From Bacillota bacterium (GTDB lineage Bacteria; Bacillota; Clostridia; Peptostreptococcales; Anaerovoracaceae), in assembly GCA_029239605.1 (NCBI GenBank), contig JARBUO010000009.1, positions 1-48,640 on the forward strand: 48,640 nucleotides of DNA, given 5' to 3'. Positions 1 to 8,166 of the stretch are shown here, in pieces. Position 1 is the first letter of the stretch; the number at the start of each line of letters is the position of its first letter. Both the position numbers and the translations under genes were made by a program. Below the pieces are notes generated by a model that made no database searches, had not been told where the DNA came from, and was given only the letters and a program-made list of their open reading frames with translations.

Positions 1-240
1 CTTTCTCAGGACGGTGAAAGCTACTATGTGGAAACCACCAACTCCGGAGAAGCGGTAGCAACTACGCCCGGAAGCGGCGGGACAGGAAGCTTTCTTGCCG
101 GTTCTTTAGAGATGTCCAATGTTGACCTCTCCAGAGAATTTACAGAAATGATCATTACCCAGAGAGGCTTCCAAGCCAATACAAGAATGATCACTGTATC
201 TGATGAGATGCTGTCAGAGCTTGTAAGCATGAAACGTTAA
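1..240 (+). CDS. flgE: Flagellar hook protein FlgE, C-terminal end (partial)
   Basis: Open from the left window edge, so only the last 79 codons are visible. The tail has the conserved end of hook and rod proteins: a Gly-rich turn, then LEMSNVDLSREFTEMI, ITQRGFQANTRMI and a final helix. In this family the C-terminal helix packs with the N-terminal one in the D0 core, and the protein polymerises outside the cell into the hook. The next gene is flbD, which follows flgE in many Firmicutes flagellar operons; this favours FlgE over another rod protein. The N-terminus and middle domains cannot be judged. Confidence 0.85.
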   Translation, partial: LSQDGESYYVETTNSGEAVATTPGSGGTGSFLAGSLEMSNVDLSREFTEMIITQRGFQANTRMITVSDEMLSELVSMKR

Positions 241-256
241 TTTAATAAAATCAGTT

Positions 257-291
257 TCCCGTCGGGCGGGGCAGCGCTCAGCCTGACGGGA
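257..291 (+). repeat. Inverted repeat between flgE and flbD
   Basis: A perfect 7-bp stem (TCCCGTC at 257-263, GACGGGA at 285-291) encloses a GC-rich loop that can add a GGC/GCC step. No T-run follows, so it is not a plain terminator. In the operon mRNA it could be a processing or stability element, but that is inference. Confidence 0.4.
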
Positions 292-342
292 TACCCATAG
301 AAGCGGTAACGAAAGAACCATGAAAAGGAGCAAAGAAGGAAA

Positions 343-537
343 ATGATTAAGCTGACAAAACTGAACAAAAACAATAATGAAACGTTCATCTTGAACTGCG
401 AGCTTATCGAAACCATTGAGGAGCGGCCTGATACAACCATTCGTCTCATCAACGGCAAACATTTTGTTGTAGCGGAAAGTTCCGCGGAAGTCATTTCAAA
501 AGTAGTAACCTTTAAAAGGAGTATCTACAGCAGATAG
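343..537 (+). CDS. flbD: FlbD/SwrD family flagellar protein
   Basis: A 64-residue protein with the FlbD layout: MIKLTKLN start, FILNCELIETIEERPDT, then LINGKHFVVAES and a short basic tail. It has no signal peptide or membrane segment. FlbD (SwrD in Bacillus subtilis) is encoded between flgE and motA in many Firmicutes; SwrD raises torque through the stator. The biochemical role is unknown. A purine-rich ribosome site (GAAGGA) lies just before the ATG. The motAB genes next door fit a stator-related role. Confidence 0.85.
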   Translation: MIKLTKLNKNNNETFILNCELIETIEERPDTTIRLINGKHFVVAESSAEVISKVVTFKRSIYSR

Positions 538-567
538 TGAAAACAACCTAACGAGGAGTAAATATAA

Positions 568-1398
568 ATGGAATTCAGCGTTCTAATAGGCTACATCGCA
601 ATTATACTTGCACTGGTTTTCGGCATTGTTTTTACAGATGACGGTATCAGTTTTTCCCTTATTCAAAACTTCATCAATGGACCGAGTATATTCATTACCA
701 TTGGAGGAACCTTTTTTGCACTGCTTGCAGCGTTCCCCTTCAAAACTTTTACCAATCTGAAAAAGCATTTTAAACTGGTCTTTCGAAGGGATAATAAGGA
801 TCCATATGAATACATAGAGATCATAACGGAACTTTCAAGAGAAGCAAGAAAAAAAGGACTGCTATCATTGGAAGAGAGGGCTCTGACTTTCGAAGATGAA
901 TTTTTAAAAGAAAGCGTACTCCTTATTGTGGATGCCATTGATTCCGATAAACTTAAAATCTGGTTTGACCAGAAAATGGCCAATATTGACAGAAGAAATG
1001 AGGAAGAGCTGAAAGTCTATCAGATGGGAGCGGCTTTGGCACCGGCCTTTGGTATGATCGGTACCCTTATCGGGTTGGTCAATATGTTGAAGGCAATGAA
1101 TTTAGACGGAGGACCTGAGTTACTGGGAGAAAATATGTCTGTTGCGTTGATCACAACGTTTTACGGTTCTTTACTGGCCAACTGCTTATTTATTCCCATG
1201 GCAAACAAGATTGAAATGGCCCATGAGAGAGAGCGGATTTATAAAGAGCTCATCATCGAAGGAGTTATTTCTATAAAAGAAGGGGAGAACCCGAAGTTCA
1301 TTCACGAAAAACTTATGAACTTTCTTGAGGAAAACGAAAAAGGACCTAAGGCCGCGGGCGAACGCAGAAGCCTTTTCGGGAGAAAAAACAACGAATAG
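568..1398 (+). CDS. motA: Flagellar stator protein MotA
   Basis: MotA forms the ion-conducting stator with MotB and turns the rotor through its cytoplasmic loop. The 276 residues show four hydrophobic segments (about 5-22, 32-50, 150-172 and 185-205). A large charged cytoplasmic loop lies between the second and third. The segment APAFGMIGTLIGLV carries the conserved proline and glycines of the channel wall. GAGGAG precedes the ATG at good spacing. motB follows after about 100 bases instead of the usual overlap. The coupling ion cannot be read from the sequence. Confidence 0.95.
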   Translation: MEFSVLIGYIAIILALVFGIVFTDDGISFSLIQNFINGPSIFITIGGTFFALLAAFPFKTFTNLKKHFKLVFRRDNKDPYEYIEIITELSREARKKGLLSLEERALTFEDEFLKESVLLIVDAIDSDKLKIWFDQKMANIDRRNEEELKVYQMGAALAPAFGMIGTLIGLVNMLKAMNLDGGPELLGENMSVALITTFYGSLLANCLFIPMANKIEMAHERERIYKELIIEGVISIKEGENPKFIHEKLMNFLEENEKGPKAAGERRSLFGRKNNE

Positions 1399-1500
1399 AT
1401 TAAAAACTGGCCTGGCAGCTGGCTAGAGCCCGTAACAGCAGCACGAACTCAAATGCCCATACAAAAACCAATGGGAATACTGTACGAAAGTTGATAGACG

Positions 1501-2301
1501 ATGGCACGGAAACGAGGAAGCAATAAAGTTAATAAAGATGCCTGGCTGAATACCTATGCGGATATGATTACCCTGATCCTGGTGTTTTTTATCCTTCTTT
1601 ATTCGATGTCTACCATCGATCAGGAAAAATACCGCATGCTGGTGGAAGCCTTCACAACCGACCCTGCGACGCTGGAACAGCTCAAACAGATGGATCAGGA
1701 CAATATGGGACAGGGGGGAGCATCAGGAGAAATTGAAGGTCAAAATGGAGACCAGGAAGAAAGCGGTAAAATAGATAATCTGGATAAGCTGTATAATTAT
1801 CTTAAAGATTATGTGAATGAAAATAACCTGCAAAATTCGGTTCAAATAGAAAAAGGTGAAAATCTTGTTTATGTAAGGTTCATGTCCTCATTGTTCTTTG
1901 AGGCCGACCGGGCCGTTTTGAGAACCGGGGGAACTGAAATTCTGGATTATGTAGGTAAAGCCTTGGGAGAGGTGGAGCCATATATAAAATTTATCCGGAT
2001 CGATGGACATACTGCGGAAGCGGCACCTGGAACAAGTACGGTGGATAATCGGGGGTTATCGACAGACAGAGCAAATGAAGTGCTGCGATATTTAGAAAAC
2101 CGCTATATCCATGAACCTTCCAAGTTGATGGCAGTGGGATATGGGTACTATCGGCCCGTTGCTCCCAACGACTCTGAAGAGAACAGAGCCAAAAACAGGA
2201 GAGTTGAAATCCTCATCGCACAGCAAGATGCGCTGCAAGATGAGTTGGATAGAATATACAGTCTTGATTCCGGTACCAGTTCAGGACAGGACAACGAGTA
2301 G
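1501..2301 (+). CDS. motB: Flagellar stator protein MotB
   Basis: MotB anchors the stator to peptidoglycan and carries the ion-binding aspartate. The protein has 266 residues. One membrane helix near residues 20-38 contains Asp21 (NTYADMITLILVFFILLYS), the expected ion-binding site. A charged linker leads to an OmpA-like peptidoglycan-binding domain (about 120-250) with IDGHTAEA and NRRVEILI. An in-frame TAG at 1495-1497 fixes the start at or after 1501, yet no strong Shine-Dalgarno is visible, which is odd for a stator pair. fliL, often found next, is absent; fliM follows after 11 bases. Confidence 0.93.
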   Translation: MARKRGSNKVNKDAWLNTYADMITLILVFFILLYSMSTIDQEKYRMLVEAFTTDPATLEQLKQMDQDNMGQGGASGEIEGQNGDQEESGKIDNLDKLYNYLKDYVNENNLQNSVQIEKGENLVYVRFMSSLFFEADRAVLRTGGTEILDYVGKALGEVEPYIKFIRIDGHTAEAAPGTSTVDNRGLSTDRANEVLRYLENRYIHEPSKLMAVGYGYYRPVAPNDSEENRAKNRRVEILIAQQDALQDELDRIYSLDSGTSSGQDNE

Positions 2302-2312
2302 GAGATAGCATT

Positions 2313-3323
2313 ATGAGTGAAATTCTTTCCCAAAGTCAGATTGACAGCTTGCTGAGCAGTTTGACAAGTGGTATGAAGGAAATGGAACCTCCGGAGCAAA
2401 ATGCGGGGAAAAAGGTTAAGGATTACGACTTCAGAAGTCCAAAGCTCTTTACGCGGGAACAACTGAAGCTTTTGTACAGCATTTATGAAAATTATGCCAG
2501 AATTCTATCCTCACATATCACCGGTATTCTGCAAACCTATACCCTTGTAGAAATCATAGAGGTAGAGGAACAGCAATATTATGAGTTCAATAATGCATTG
2601 CCCGACTCAGTGCTCATCGGCACAATCGACTTTTCTTTGAAAGAAGATCGAAACGAAGAAGATCTGGTGCTCATGGATATTTCAAAAGACATCGGCTTCT
2701 GCTGTATCGACAGGCTGCTTGGAGGATCAGGAAAACCGCTGGAGTCAGATCGGGAGTATACAGAAATTGAAATTGGCATTTTAGAGCATTTAATGCGCGG
2801 CATGGTTAATCTGATGAAAAATGTCTGGGTGGATTATCTGGAGGTAGCCCCCAGAATGATCAAGGTAGAAACAAACGCAAGAATTCTTCAGGGAATTAGT
2901 GCAGATGAAAATGTTGTTATTGTTGTAATGAATTTTATGCTCAATGAAACCCAAGGGAAAATGAATATTTGCATCCCTGCAACAACCCTTGAGACGATGT
3001 TTCGAATGAAGAATGCCTTGGGTAAAAAGAGAGAGCGAAGAGATCAGCTGCTGGAGGCGCAAAGAAAGAAAGATATCCTGAGCGAAATCAGCCAATCGGA
3101 GCTGGAAATCACAGCGATTCTGGGAACGATTGAGGTAATGTCAAGAGATTTGATCGATCTGGAGGTCGGAGACATCATAAAACTGAACAAACCTGAAAAC
3201 TCTATGGTGGATCTGGCTGTGGGAGAGACCATATGGTTCCGGGGGGAGATGGGCTCCTACAACAAAAAGAGAGCCATTGCGATCAGGGAACCGATTAAGA
3301 GAGGAAGTGACCATATCAGATGA
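2313..3323 (+). CDS. fliM: Flagellar switch protein FliM
   Basis: FliM is the middle component of the rotor switch and the first docking site for phosphorylated CheY. The 336 residues begin with ILSQSQIDSLLSSL, the N-terminal CheY-binding helix. A CheC-like middle domain follows with the GGSGKP turn (around residues 135-145). The C-terminal SpoA domain includes LEVGDIIKLN. GGAG lies ahead of the ATG. The stop overlaps the fliY start by 4 bases (ATGA), so translation is probably coupled. Confidence 0.95.
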   Translation: MSEILSQSQIDSLLSSLTSGMKEMEPPEQNAGKKVKDYDFRSPKLFTREQLKLLYSIYENYARILSSHITGILQTYTLVEIIEVEEQQYYEFNNALPDSVLIGTIDFSLKEDRNEEDLVLMDISKDIGFCCIDRLLGGSGKPLESDREYTEIEIGILEHLMRGMVNLMKNVWVDYLEVAPRMIKVETNARILQGISADENVVIVVMNFMLNETQGKMNICIPATTLETMFRMKNALGKKRERRDQLLEAQRKKDILSEISQSELEITAILGTIEVMSRDLIDLEVGDIIKLNKPENSMVDLAVGETIWFRGEMGSYNKKRAIAIREPIKRGSDHIR

Positions 3324-4555
3324 CAAATGACAATGAAATGTACAAGTTGACACCGATGGAGGTCGATGTCATCGGTGAAGTAATGAATATCAGTATGGGC
3401 GCTGGCGCTACAGCGATGTCAACTATACTGGACCGAAAGGTGAATATTACAACACCGCGAATAGAAACCCTTGGAATTGAAGAATTTGAATTTTCATATC
3501 TGGAACCTGTAATCGGTGTTCTGATCAAATATGTGGAAGGAATCGACGGAACAAATGTCCTTCTGCTGCGAGAGGAGGATCTGAAGAAGATTCTTGGAAA
3601 CCTTCTTTCCATGGATCCAGCTGAAATGGCGGAACTTGACGAAATTGGACTGAGCGCCGTTTCTGAGATCATGAATCAGATGATGGGTTCCGCAGCAAGC
3701 GCACTGGCGTCTTTCTTAGGGCAGATTATCAACATATCTCCTCCGGAGATTCTGGACACGACGGAGAACGTCAAGACGCTGTTTTCTTTAACAGGGGATT
3801 CGCTGGTTAGCATAAAATTTAATCTCAGCATAGATGGCCTGGTGGACAGCGAATTTATCAGTGCAATGGACCCGCTGCTGGCAAAAAAAATCGTCAAGAT
3901 GTCCCTTGGCGCAAGCGCCATGGAAGATGAAGCAGATGATATCGCGGCAAGTGTCTCTGAGACAACCCATACAGTGCCGATGCAGGAAGCACCGGCAGCA
4001 CCGCCGCCGCCAGCTTCCCCGGCATCAGCGCCGGCCTCGGCAGGATATGCTCCCCAGACTGCGCAGGCACCGCCTGGACAGCCGATACCGCAGGCACCCT
4101 ACTCACCACAGCCTGCCATGCAGGAGATGCAGTATCAGCAGCCAATGTATTATGGAGAGCTCGCGGCACCTCCGATGTATATGGATCCGAGAGTTGCCAT
4201 GGTTGATCAGGCCCCGAAACAGCAGGTGCAGGCTATGCCCTATAACTATAAGCCCCTTGGTGTTGCACAAAAAGCTGCCGAACTTGGAATTGATGACAAC
4301 AATCTCGAATTGATCATGTCGGTTCCGGTTCAAATTACTGTTGAGCTCGGTAAAACGAAAAAGAAAATCAAGGATATTGCAGAACTCACTGTCGGAAATA
4401 TCGTTGAACTGAACAGACAAGCTGGTGATCAGGTTGACGTTGTGGCCAACGGGCGTTTGATTGCAAGAGGAGACGTGGTGGTTGTAGATGACAACTACAG
4501 CGTCAGAATAACGGAAATCATCAAGGCGAAGGATAACGCCGAAGCAAATAAATAA
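3320..4555 (+). CDS. fliY: Flagellar switch phosphatase FliY (CheC-like plus FliN domains)
   Basis: FliY forms the lower rotor ring with its FliN part and dephosphorylates CheY-P with its CheC-like part. The 411 residues split into three. The CheC-like N-terminus (about 1-200) has two helices of the phosphatase type (GEVMNISMGAGATA and SEIMNQMMGSAASA). A long linker (about 215-320) is rich in Pro, Ala, Gln and Met. The FliN/SpoA domain (about 330-405) has LTVGNIVELN. The phosphatase helices have E-x-M-N spacing, close to the CheC E-x-x-N motif. cheY is the next gene, 31 bases on, so enzyme and substrate are made together. Confidence 0.93.
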   Translation: MTNDNEMYKLTPMEVDVIGEVMNISMGAGATAMSTILDRKVNITTPRIETLGIEEFEFSYLEPVIGVLIKYVEGIDGTNVLLLREEDLKKILGNLLSMDPAEMAELDEIGLSAVSEIMNQMMGSAASALASFLGQIINISPPEILDTTENVKTLFSLTGDSLVSIKFNLSIDGLVDSEFISAMDPLLAKKIVKMSLGASAMEDEADDIAASVSETTHTVPMQEAPAAPPPPASPASAPASAGYAPQTAQAPPGQPIPQAPYSPQPAMQEMQYQQPMYYGELAAPPMYMDPRVAMVDQAPKQQVQAMPYNYKPLGVAQKAAELGIDDNNLELIMSVPVQITVELGKTKKKIKDIAELTVGNIVELNRQAGDQVDVVANGRLIARGDVVVVDDNYSVRITEIIKAKDNAEANK

Positions 4556-4586
4556 TAGATAAATGAAACGAGAGAGGTAAACAAAG

Positions 4587-4946
4587 ATGGCAAAGATTTT
4601 GATAGTTGACGACGCAGCCTTTATGAGAATGATGGTAAAAGACAACCTAAAGAAAGCAGGGTACACAGATTTTCTCGAAGCAGGAGACGGACAGGATGCA
4701 GTGAATAAATACACTGAAAACAATCCTGATATGGTTCTGCTGGACATTACAATGCCGGTTATGGATGGCATACAGGCGCTTCAGGCGATCAAGCAGATCA
4801 ATCCTCAGGCAAAGGTAGTGATGTGTTCCGCTATGGGTCAGGAAGGCATGGTTGTGGAAGCCATCAAACTGGGTGCCCTGGACTTTATTGTAAAACCCTT
4901 TAAACCGGAAAGGCTGATCCAAACGGTCAAGAATGTTCTGGGATAA
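4587..4946 (+). CDS. cheY: Chemotaxis response regulator CheY
   Basis: A stand-alone 119-residue receiver domain. The acid pocket is Asp8/Asp9, the phosphorylation site is Asp53 in VLLDITMPVMDG, the Thr/Ser position lies in MCSAMG, and the conserved lysine lies in IVKPFKPE. CheY-P carries the receptor-array signal to FliM and FliY. The gene sits between fliY and fliO, as in other Firmicutes. The kinase CheA that should phosphorylate it is not in this window. Confidence 0.95.
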   Translation: MAKILIVDDAAFMRMMVKDNLKKAGYTDFLEAGDGQDAVNKYTENNPDMVLLDITMPVMDGIQALQAIKQINPQAKVVMCSAMGQEGMVVEAIKLGALDFIVKPFKPERLIQTVKNVLG

Positions 4947-4964
4947 CCTGTGGAGGCGTGAACT

Positions 4965-5327
4965 TTGATAGGAGATATTATTTCAATGCTGTTCGCCCTG
5001 ATCGGTATGGTTTGCATTATATTGCTTACATATTATGCCAGCAAATGGTATGCCAAGCGGATGGGGCCGATTGCAGGAGGAAAGCACATCAAGGTCGTTG
5101 ACAGACTTGTGGTCAGCAAGACCGGCTCGCTTCTTATTGTTGATATCAGCGGCAGCCAGTACCTTTTAGGGGTAAGCGATCAAAATGTACAGATCCTGAT
5201 GCAGCTGGAGCAGAGCATTCCCCTTGCCTCAAGTCAGGAACGGGGAGACGGTCTGAAAGGACTGATGGGCGTGGATGGTTTCAGAAACTTTTCCGATGCT
5301 CTCAAGAAATGGAAAGGTGTTGACTAG
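4965..5327 (+). CDS. fliO: Flagellar export protein FliO
   Basis: A 120-residue protein with a single N-terminal membrane helix (about 4-25) and a small cytoplasmic domain containing GGKHIKVVDRLVVSKTGSL, typical of FliO. FliO helps assemble the FliP ring of the flagellar type III export gate. The start is a TTG, chosen because GGAGG at 4952-4956 lies 8 bases upstream and no better start is in frame. fliP begins 3 bases after its stop. Confidence 0.85.
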   Translation: MIGDIISMLFALIGMVCIILLTYYASKWYAKRMGPIAGGKHIKVVDRLVVSKTGSLLIVDISGSQYLLGVSDQNVQILMQLEQSIPLASSQERGDGLKGLMGVDGFRNFSDALKKWKGVD

Positions 5328-5329
5328 TT

Positions 5330-5983
5330 ATGGAATTCGTCATCAACGGGCAGGGCTCCGACGCGGTAAAAATGATCATCATATTGACCATGATCAGTCT
5401 CGCACCCTTTTTATTATTAATGATGACTTGCTTTACCAGAATCATCATCGTTTTTTCCTTCTTGAGAAATGCGATGGGATTACAGCAGAGTCCTCCGAAT
5501 CAGGTTCTCATTGGACTAGCACTGTTCATCACATTTTTTATCATGCAGCCGGTGTTTTCACAGGTCAATGAGACCGCATTACAGCCTTATAACGACGGGC
5601 TTATCGAAACGGAAGAATTTCTGGACAGGGCTGCCGTTCCAATGAAGGAATTTATGCTGAAACAGACTTCTGCCAATGAAGTGGAGCTTTTTAAAAATCT
5701 GTCAGCCAGCGAAGAAATCTCCGCATTGGAAGGAACCGATCTGCCAATGCATATCGTTGTACCGGCATTTATGACCAGTGAATTAAAGCGGGCATTTTTA
5801 ATCGGCTTCCTGCTGTTCATTCCTTTCCTGGTAATCGATCTGATCGTAGCCAGTACGCTGATGTCTATGGGAATGATCATGCTGCCACCGGTTATGATAT
5901 CGCTTCCCTTCAAGATCATGCTCTTCGTTGTGGTAGATGGCTGGGGTCTCCTGATTAAGACCCTTGTAATGACATATAACTGA
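5330..5983 (+). CDS. fliP: Flagellar export gate protein FliP
   Basis: FliP makes the core of the export gate with FliQ and FliR. This copy has 217 residues and four membrane segments. The family signatures are visible: TRIIIVFSFLRNAMGLQQSP near residue 40 and SMGMIMLPPVMISLPFKIML near the end. There is no cleavable signal peptide, unlike the longer enterobacterial form but like short Firmicutes versions. fliQ follows after 17 bases. Confidence 0.95.
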   Translation: MEFVINGQGSDAVKMIIILTMISLAPFLLLMMTCFTRIIIVFSFLRNAMGLQQSPPNQVLIGLALFITFFIMQPVFSQVNETALQPYNDGLIETEEFLDRAAVPMKEFMLKQTSANEVELFKNLSASEEISALEGTDLPMHIVVPAFMTSELKRAFLIGFLLFIPFLVIDLIVASTLMSMGMIMLPPVMISLPFKIMLFVVVDGWGLLIKTLVMTYN

Positions 5984-6000
5984 CGAAAGGAGTACTGCAA

Positions 6001-6267
6001 ATGAATACGATTGAACTAACCGAAATATTCAGAGACGCTGTCCTGACGGGCTTTAAAGTTGCAGCTCCGATCCTGCTTGTGAGCATATTGGTCGGCCTGT
6101 TCATTTCCATTATACAGGCGGCTACCTCCATCAATGAACAGACCATGACCTTTGTACCAAAGTTGATTGTGATCGCATTGGTTATGATCCTTTTCGGAGG
6201 CTGGATGCTTCAGCAGATGGTAGACCTGGTGAACCGGATCTTTGAGTTTATTGGCACATCCATATAG
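6001..6267 (+). CDS. fliQ: Flagellar export gate protein FliQ
   Basis: An 88-residue, two-helix membrane protein with the FliQ pattern: VAAPILLVSILVGLFISIIQ, then QAATSINEQTMTFVPK and a second helix. Several copies join FliP and FliR in the helical export gate. An AAAGGAG ribosome site precedes the ATG. It lies in the conserved order fliP-fliQ-fliR. Confidence 0.95.
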   Translation: MNTIELTEIFRDAVLTGFKVAAPILLVSILVGLFISIIQAATSINEQTMTFVPKLIVIALVMILFGGWMLQQMVDLVNRIFEFIGTSI

Positions 6268-6291
6268 CTTAAGAGAACAGGAGAATCCCAT

Positions 6292-7083
6292 TTGGGATGC
6301 GCATGGGGGACTGGGTTGTTAAATGATTTAAATAGCTTTTATATTTTTTTATTTACAGGCTGCAGAATGGCGGGCGTTATCTTCATCAATCCGATCTTCG
6401 GAAGAAGAAATGTTCCCAGTATGGTGAAGATTGGCTTAGCGATGGGTTTGGCCCTGAATGCATCCTACGGGATGCTGGATATTCCGGTGGCAGATTATAC
6501 CGTCATCGATATCCTGCTTGCTGTTACCAGAGAAATTGCAGTCGGGCTGGCGCTGGGCTTTGTGGTGCAGCTCTTTCTCTCCATATTCCATCTGGGAGGA
6601 GAACTCATCGATCTGCAGATGGGTGTCAGTATGGCACTGATGTATGATCCCACCAGCAATTCACAGATTTCTATCAGCGGAAATCTGCTGACGGTTATGT
6701 ACACACTGTTGTTTTTTATTACCAACAGTCATATAAATCTTTTGGCCATTGCGGTCAAATCGTACCAAGTCGTGCCCATTGGCATCGGCGGAGTAAGCGA
6801 AAAAATCGGCATTTATTTTTTCGAACTCTTTGGACATATATTGGTCTATTCCATCCAACTGGCGTTGCCTGTCATTGTGACAGAGATTCTGGTTGAGGTG
6901 GCAGTGGGCATCCTTATGAGAATGGTGCCAAACATTAATGTCTTTGTCGTCAATCTCCAACTTAAGCTGATGGTGGGAATGATCGTGATTATTACAATCA
7001 TACCAGTGTTGGTTCATTTTATGAGCAAGCTGAACATGATCATGATGGAGCGGCTGGAAAAGGTCCTTTTGTATTTTATGTAA
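6292..7083 (+). CDS. fliR: Flagellar export gate protein FliR
   Basis: FliR closes the export gate and contacts FlhB. The 263 residues contain six or seven hydrophobic segments and the family stretch CRMAGVIFINPIFGRRNVP near residue 25, with GGELIDLQMGVSMA further on. The TTG at 6292 is favoured because AGGAG (6279-6283) sits 8 bases upstream; a second TTG at 6316 remains possible. flhB starts 12 bases after the stop. Confidence 0.92.
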   Translation: MGCAWGTGLLNDLNSFYIFLFTGCRMAGVIFINPIFGRRNVPSMVKIGLAMGLALNASYGMLDIPVADYTVIDILLAVTREIAVGLALGFVVQLFLSIFHLGGELIDLQMGVSMALMYDPTSNSQISISGNLLTVMYTLLFFITNSHINLLAIAVKSYQVVPIGIGGVSEKIGIYFFELFGHILVYSIQLALPVIVTEILVEVAVGILMRMVPNINVFVVNLQLKLMVGMIVIITIIPVLVHFMSKLNMIMMERLEKVLLYFM

Positions 7084-7095
7084 GGGGGGATCACG

Positions 7096-8166
7096 TTGGC
7101 AGAATCGAATAAAACAGAAAAAGCGACCCCGAAAAAGAAAAAAGACGAACGAAAAAAGGGGAACGCGTTTCAAAGCAGAGACGTCGTCAGCTTGGCCACC
7201 ATTATCGTTGGCTTTATCCTCATCAGCAAATTGGGAAGCTTTATTTTTTCACAGATCAGAGAGCTTTACCTGAGTGAGCTGCAGAAGATGAGCAACCTTT
7301 ACACACTTTCGATTCCCAGCGTGCTTCAGATCATGCGGGAGTCCATGCTTGTGTTCTTCCTCGCTACTGTGCCGATTCTCATCGTATTGATGATAACAGG
7401 AATTGTGATGACAGGGGCGCAGACGGGCTTTCTTGTATCAGGAGAGCTGCTGCGATTTAAATATAACAGAATCAGTATGCTTCAAGGATTTAAACGGATG
7501 TTTTCCGTAAGATCTCTGGTGCAGCTGGTGAAGTCACTGCTCAAAGTGGCTGTTATCCTGTGGGTTATCTATACAAGCGTTCAGGATCTTTTGATTATAA
7601 CCCCGGATATTTTAAATACAAATTTTGATGAGAGCATTGCTTTCATGTTGGACCGGATCATGTCCATCGTTTATAAAATCTGCCTGATATTTGTTGCCAT
7701 AGCAGTCCTTGATTTCGCATATCAGAAATTCGATTATGAGCAAAAGTTGAAGATGACAAAACAGGAGATTAAGGACGAGTACAAGCAAACGGAAGGAGAT
7801 CCGTTTATCAAGGGCAAGATTAAGGAAAAGCAGCGGAAAATGAGCATGAATCGAATGATTCAGCAGGTTCCGAATGCAGATGTTATTGTGAGAAACCCCA
7901 CCCACTTTGCGGTGGCCTTGAAATATGACCTGGAAAAGGATATGGCTCCCATGGTCCTTGCGAAAGGACAAGATCATCTGGCCAAGCGGATCATTGCAGC
8001 AGGCGAGAAGCATAATATCCTGATCACGGAAAATAAGCCTCTGGCAAGAAGCTTATATGAAACTGTTGAAGTAAACTCTTATATCCCGGCCGAGCTGTAT
8101 CAGGCTGTGGCAGAACTTATGGCTTGGGTATACAGCACGAGAGAAAAAGGTAAGAAAGCAGTATGA
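7096..8166 (+). CDS. flhB: Flagellar export switch protein FlhB
   Basis: FlhB changes export specificity from hook to filament substrates by autocleavage. The 356 residues have a basic N-terminal tail, four membrane helices (about 30-210) and a cytoplasmic domain. The cleavage motif NPTH lies at residues 267-270 in VRNPTHFAVALKY, with the cut expected after Asn267. The start is a TTG behind a GGGGGG ribosome site. The stop overlaps the flhA start by 4 bases. Confidence 0.95.
   Translation: MAESNKTEKATPKKKKDERKKGNAFQSRDVVSLATIIVGFILISKLGSFIFSQIRELYLSELQKMSNLYTLSIPSVLQIMRESMLVFFLATVPILIVLMITGIVMTGAQTGFLVSGELLRFKYNRISMLQGFKRMFSVRSLVQLVKSLLKVAVILWVIYTSVQDLLIITPDILNTNFDESIAFMLDRIMSIVYKICLIFVAIAVLDFAYQKFDYEQKLKMTKQEIKDEYKQTEGDPFIKGKIKEKQRKMSMNRMIQQVPNADVIVRNPTHFAVALKYDLEKDMAPMVLAKGQDHLAKRIIAAGEKHNILITENKPLARSLYETVEVNSYIPAELYQAVAELMAWVYSTREKGKKAV

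Noticed and set aside
3834..4313. A plus-strand basic Arg/Pro/Gln-rich frame inside fliY
   Set aside because: It is an out-of-frame reading of the repetitive Pro/Ala/Gln linker of FliY.
4103..4771. A 222-codon minus-strand frame across fliY and cheY
   Set aside because: It crosses two well-supported genes and their gap in antisense; its composition follows from the codon use of the real genes.
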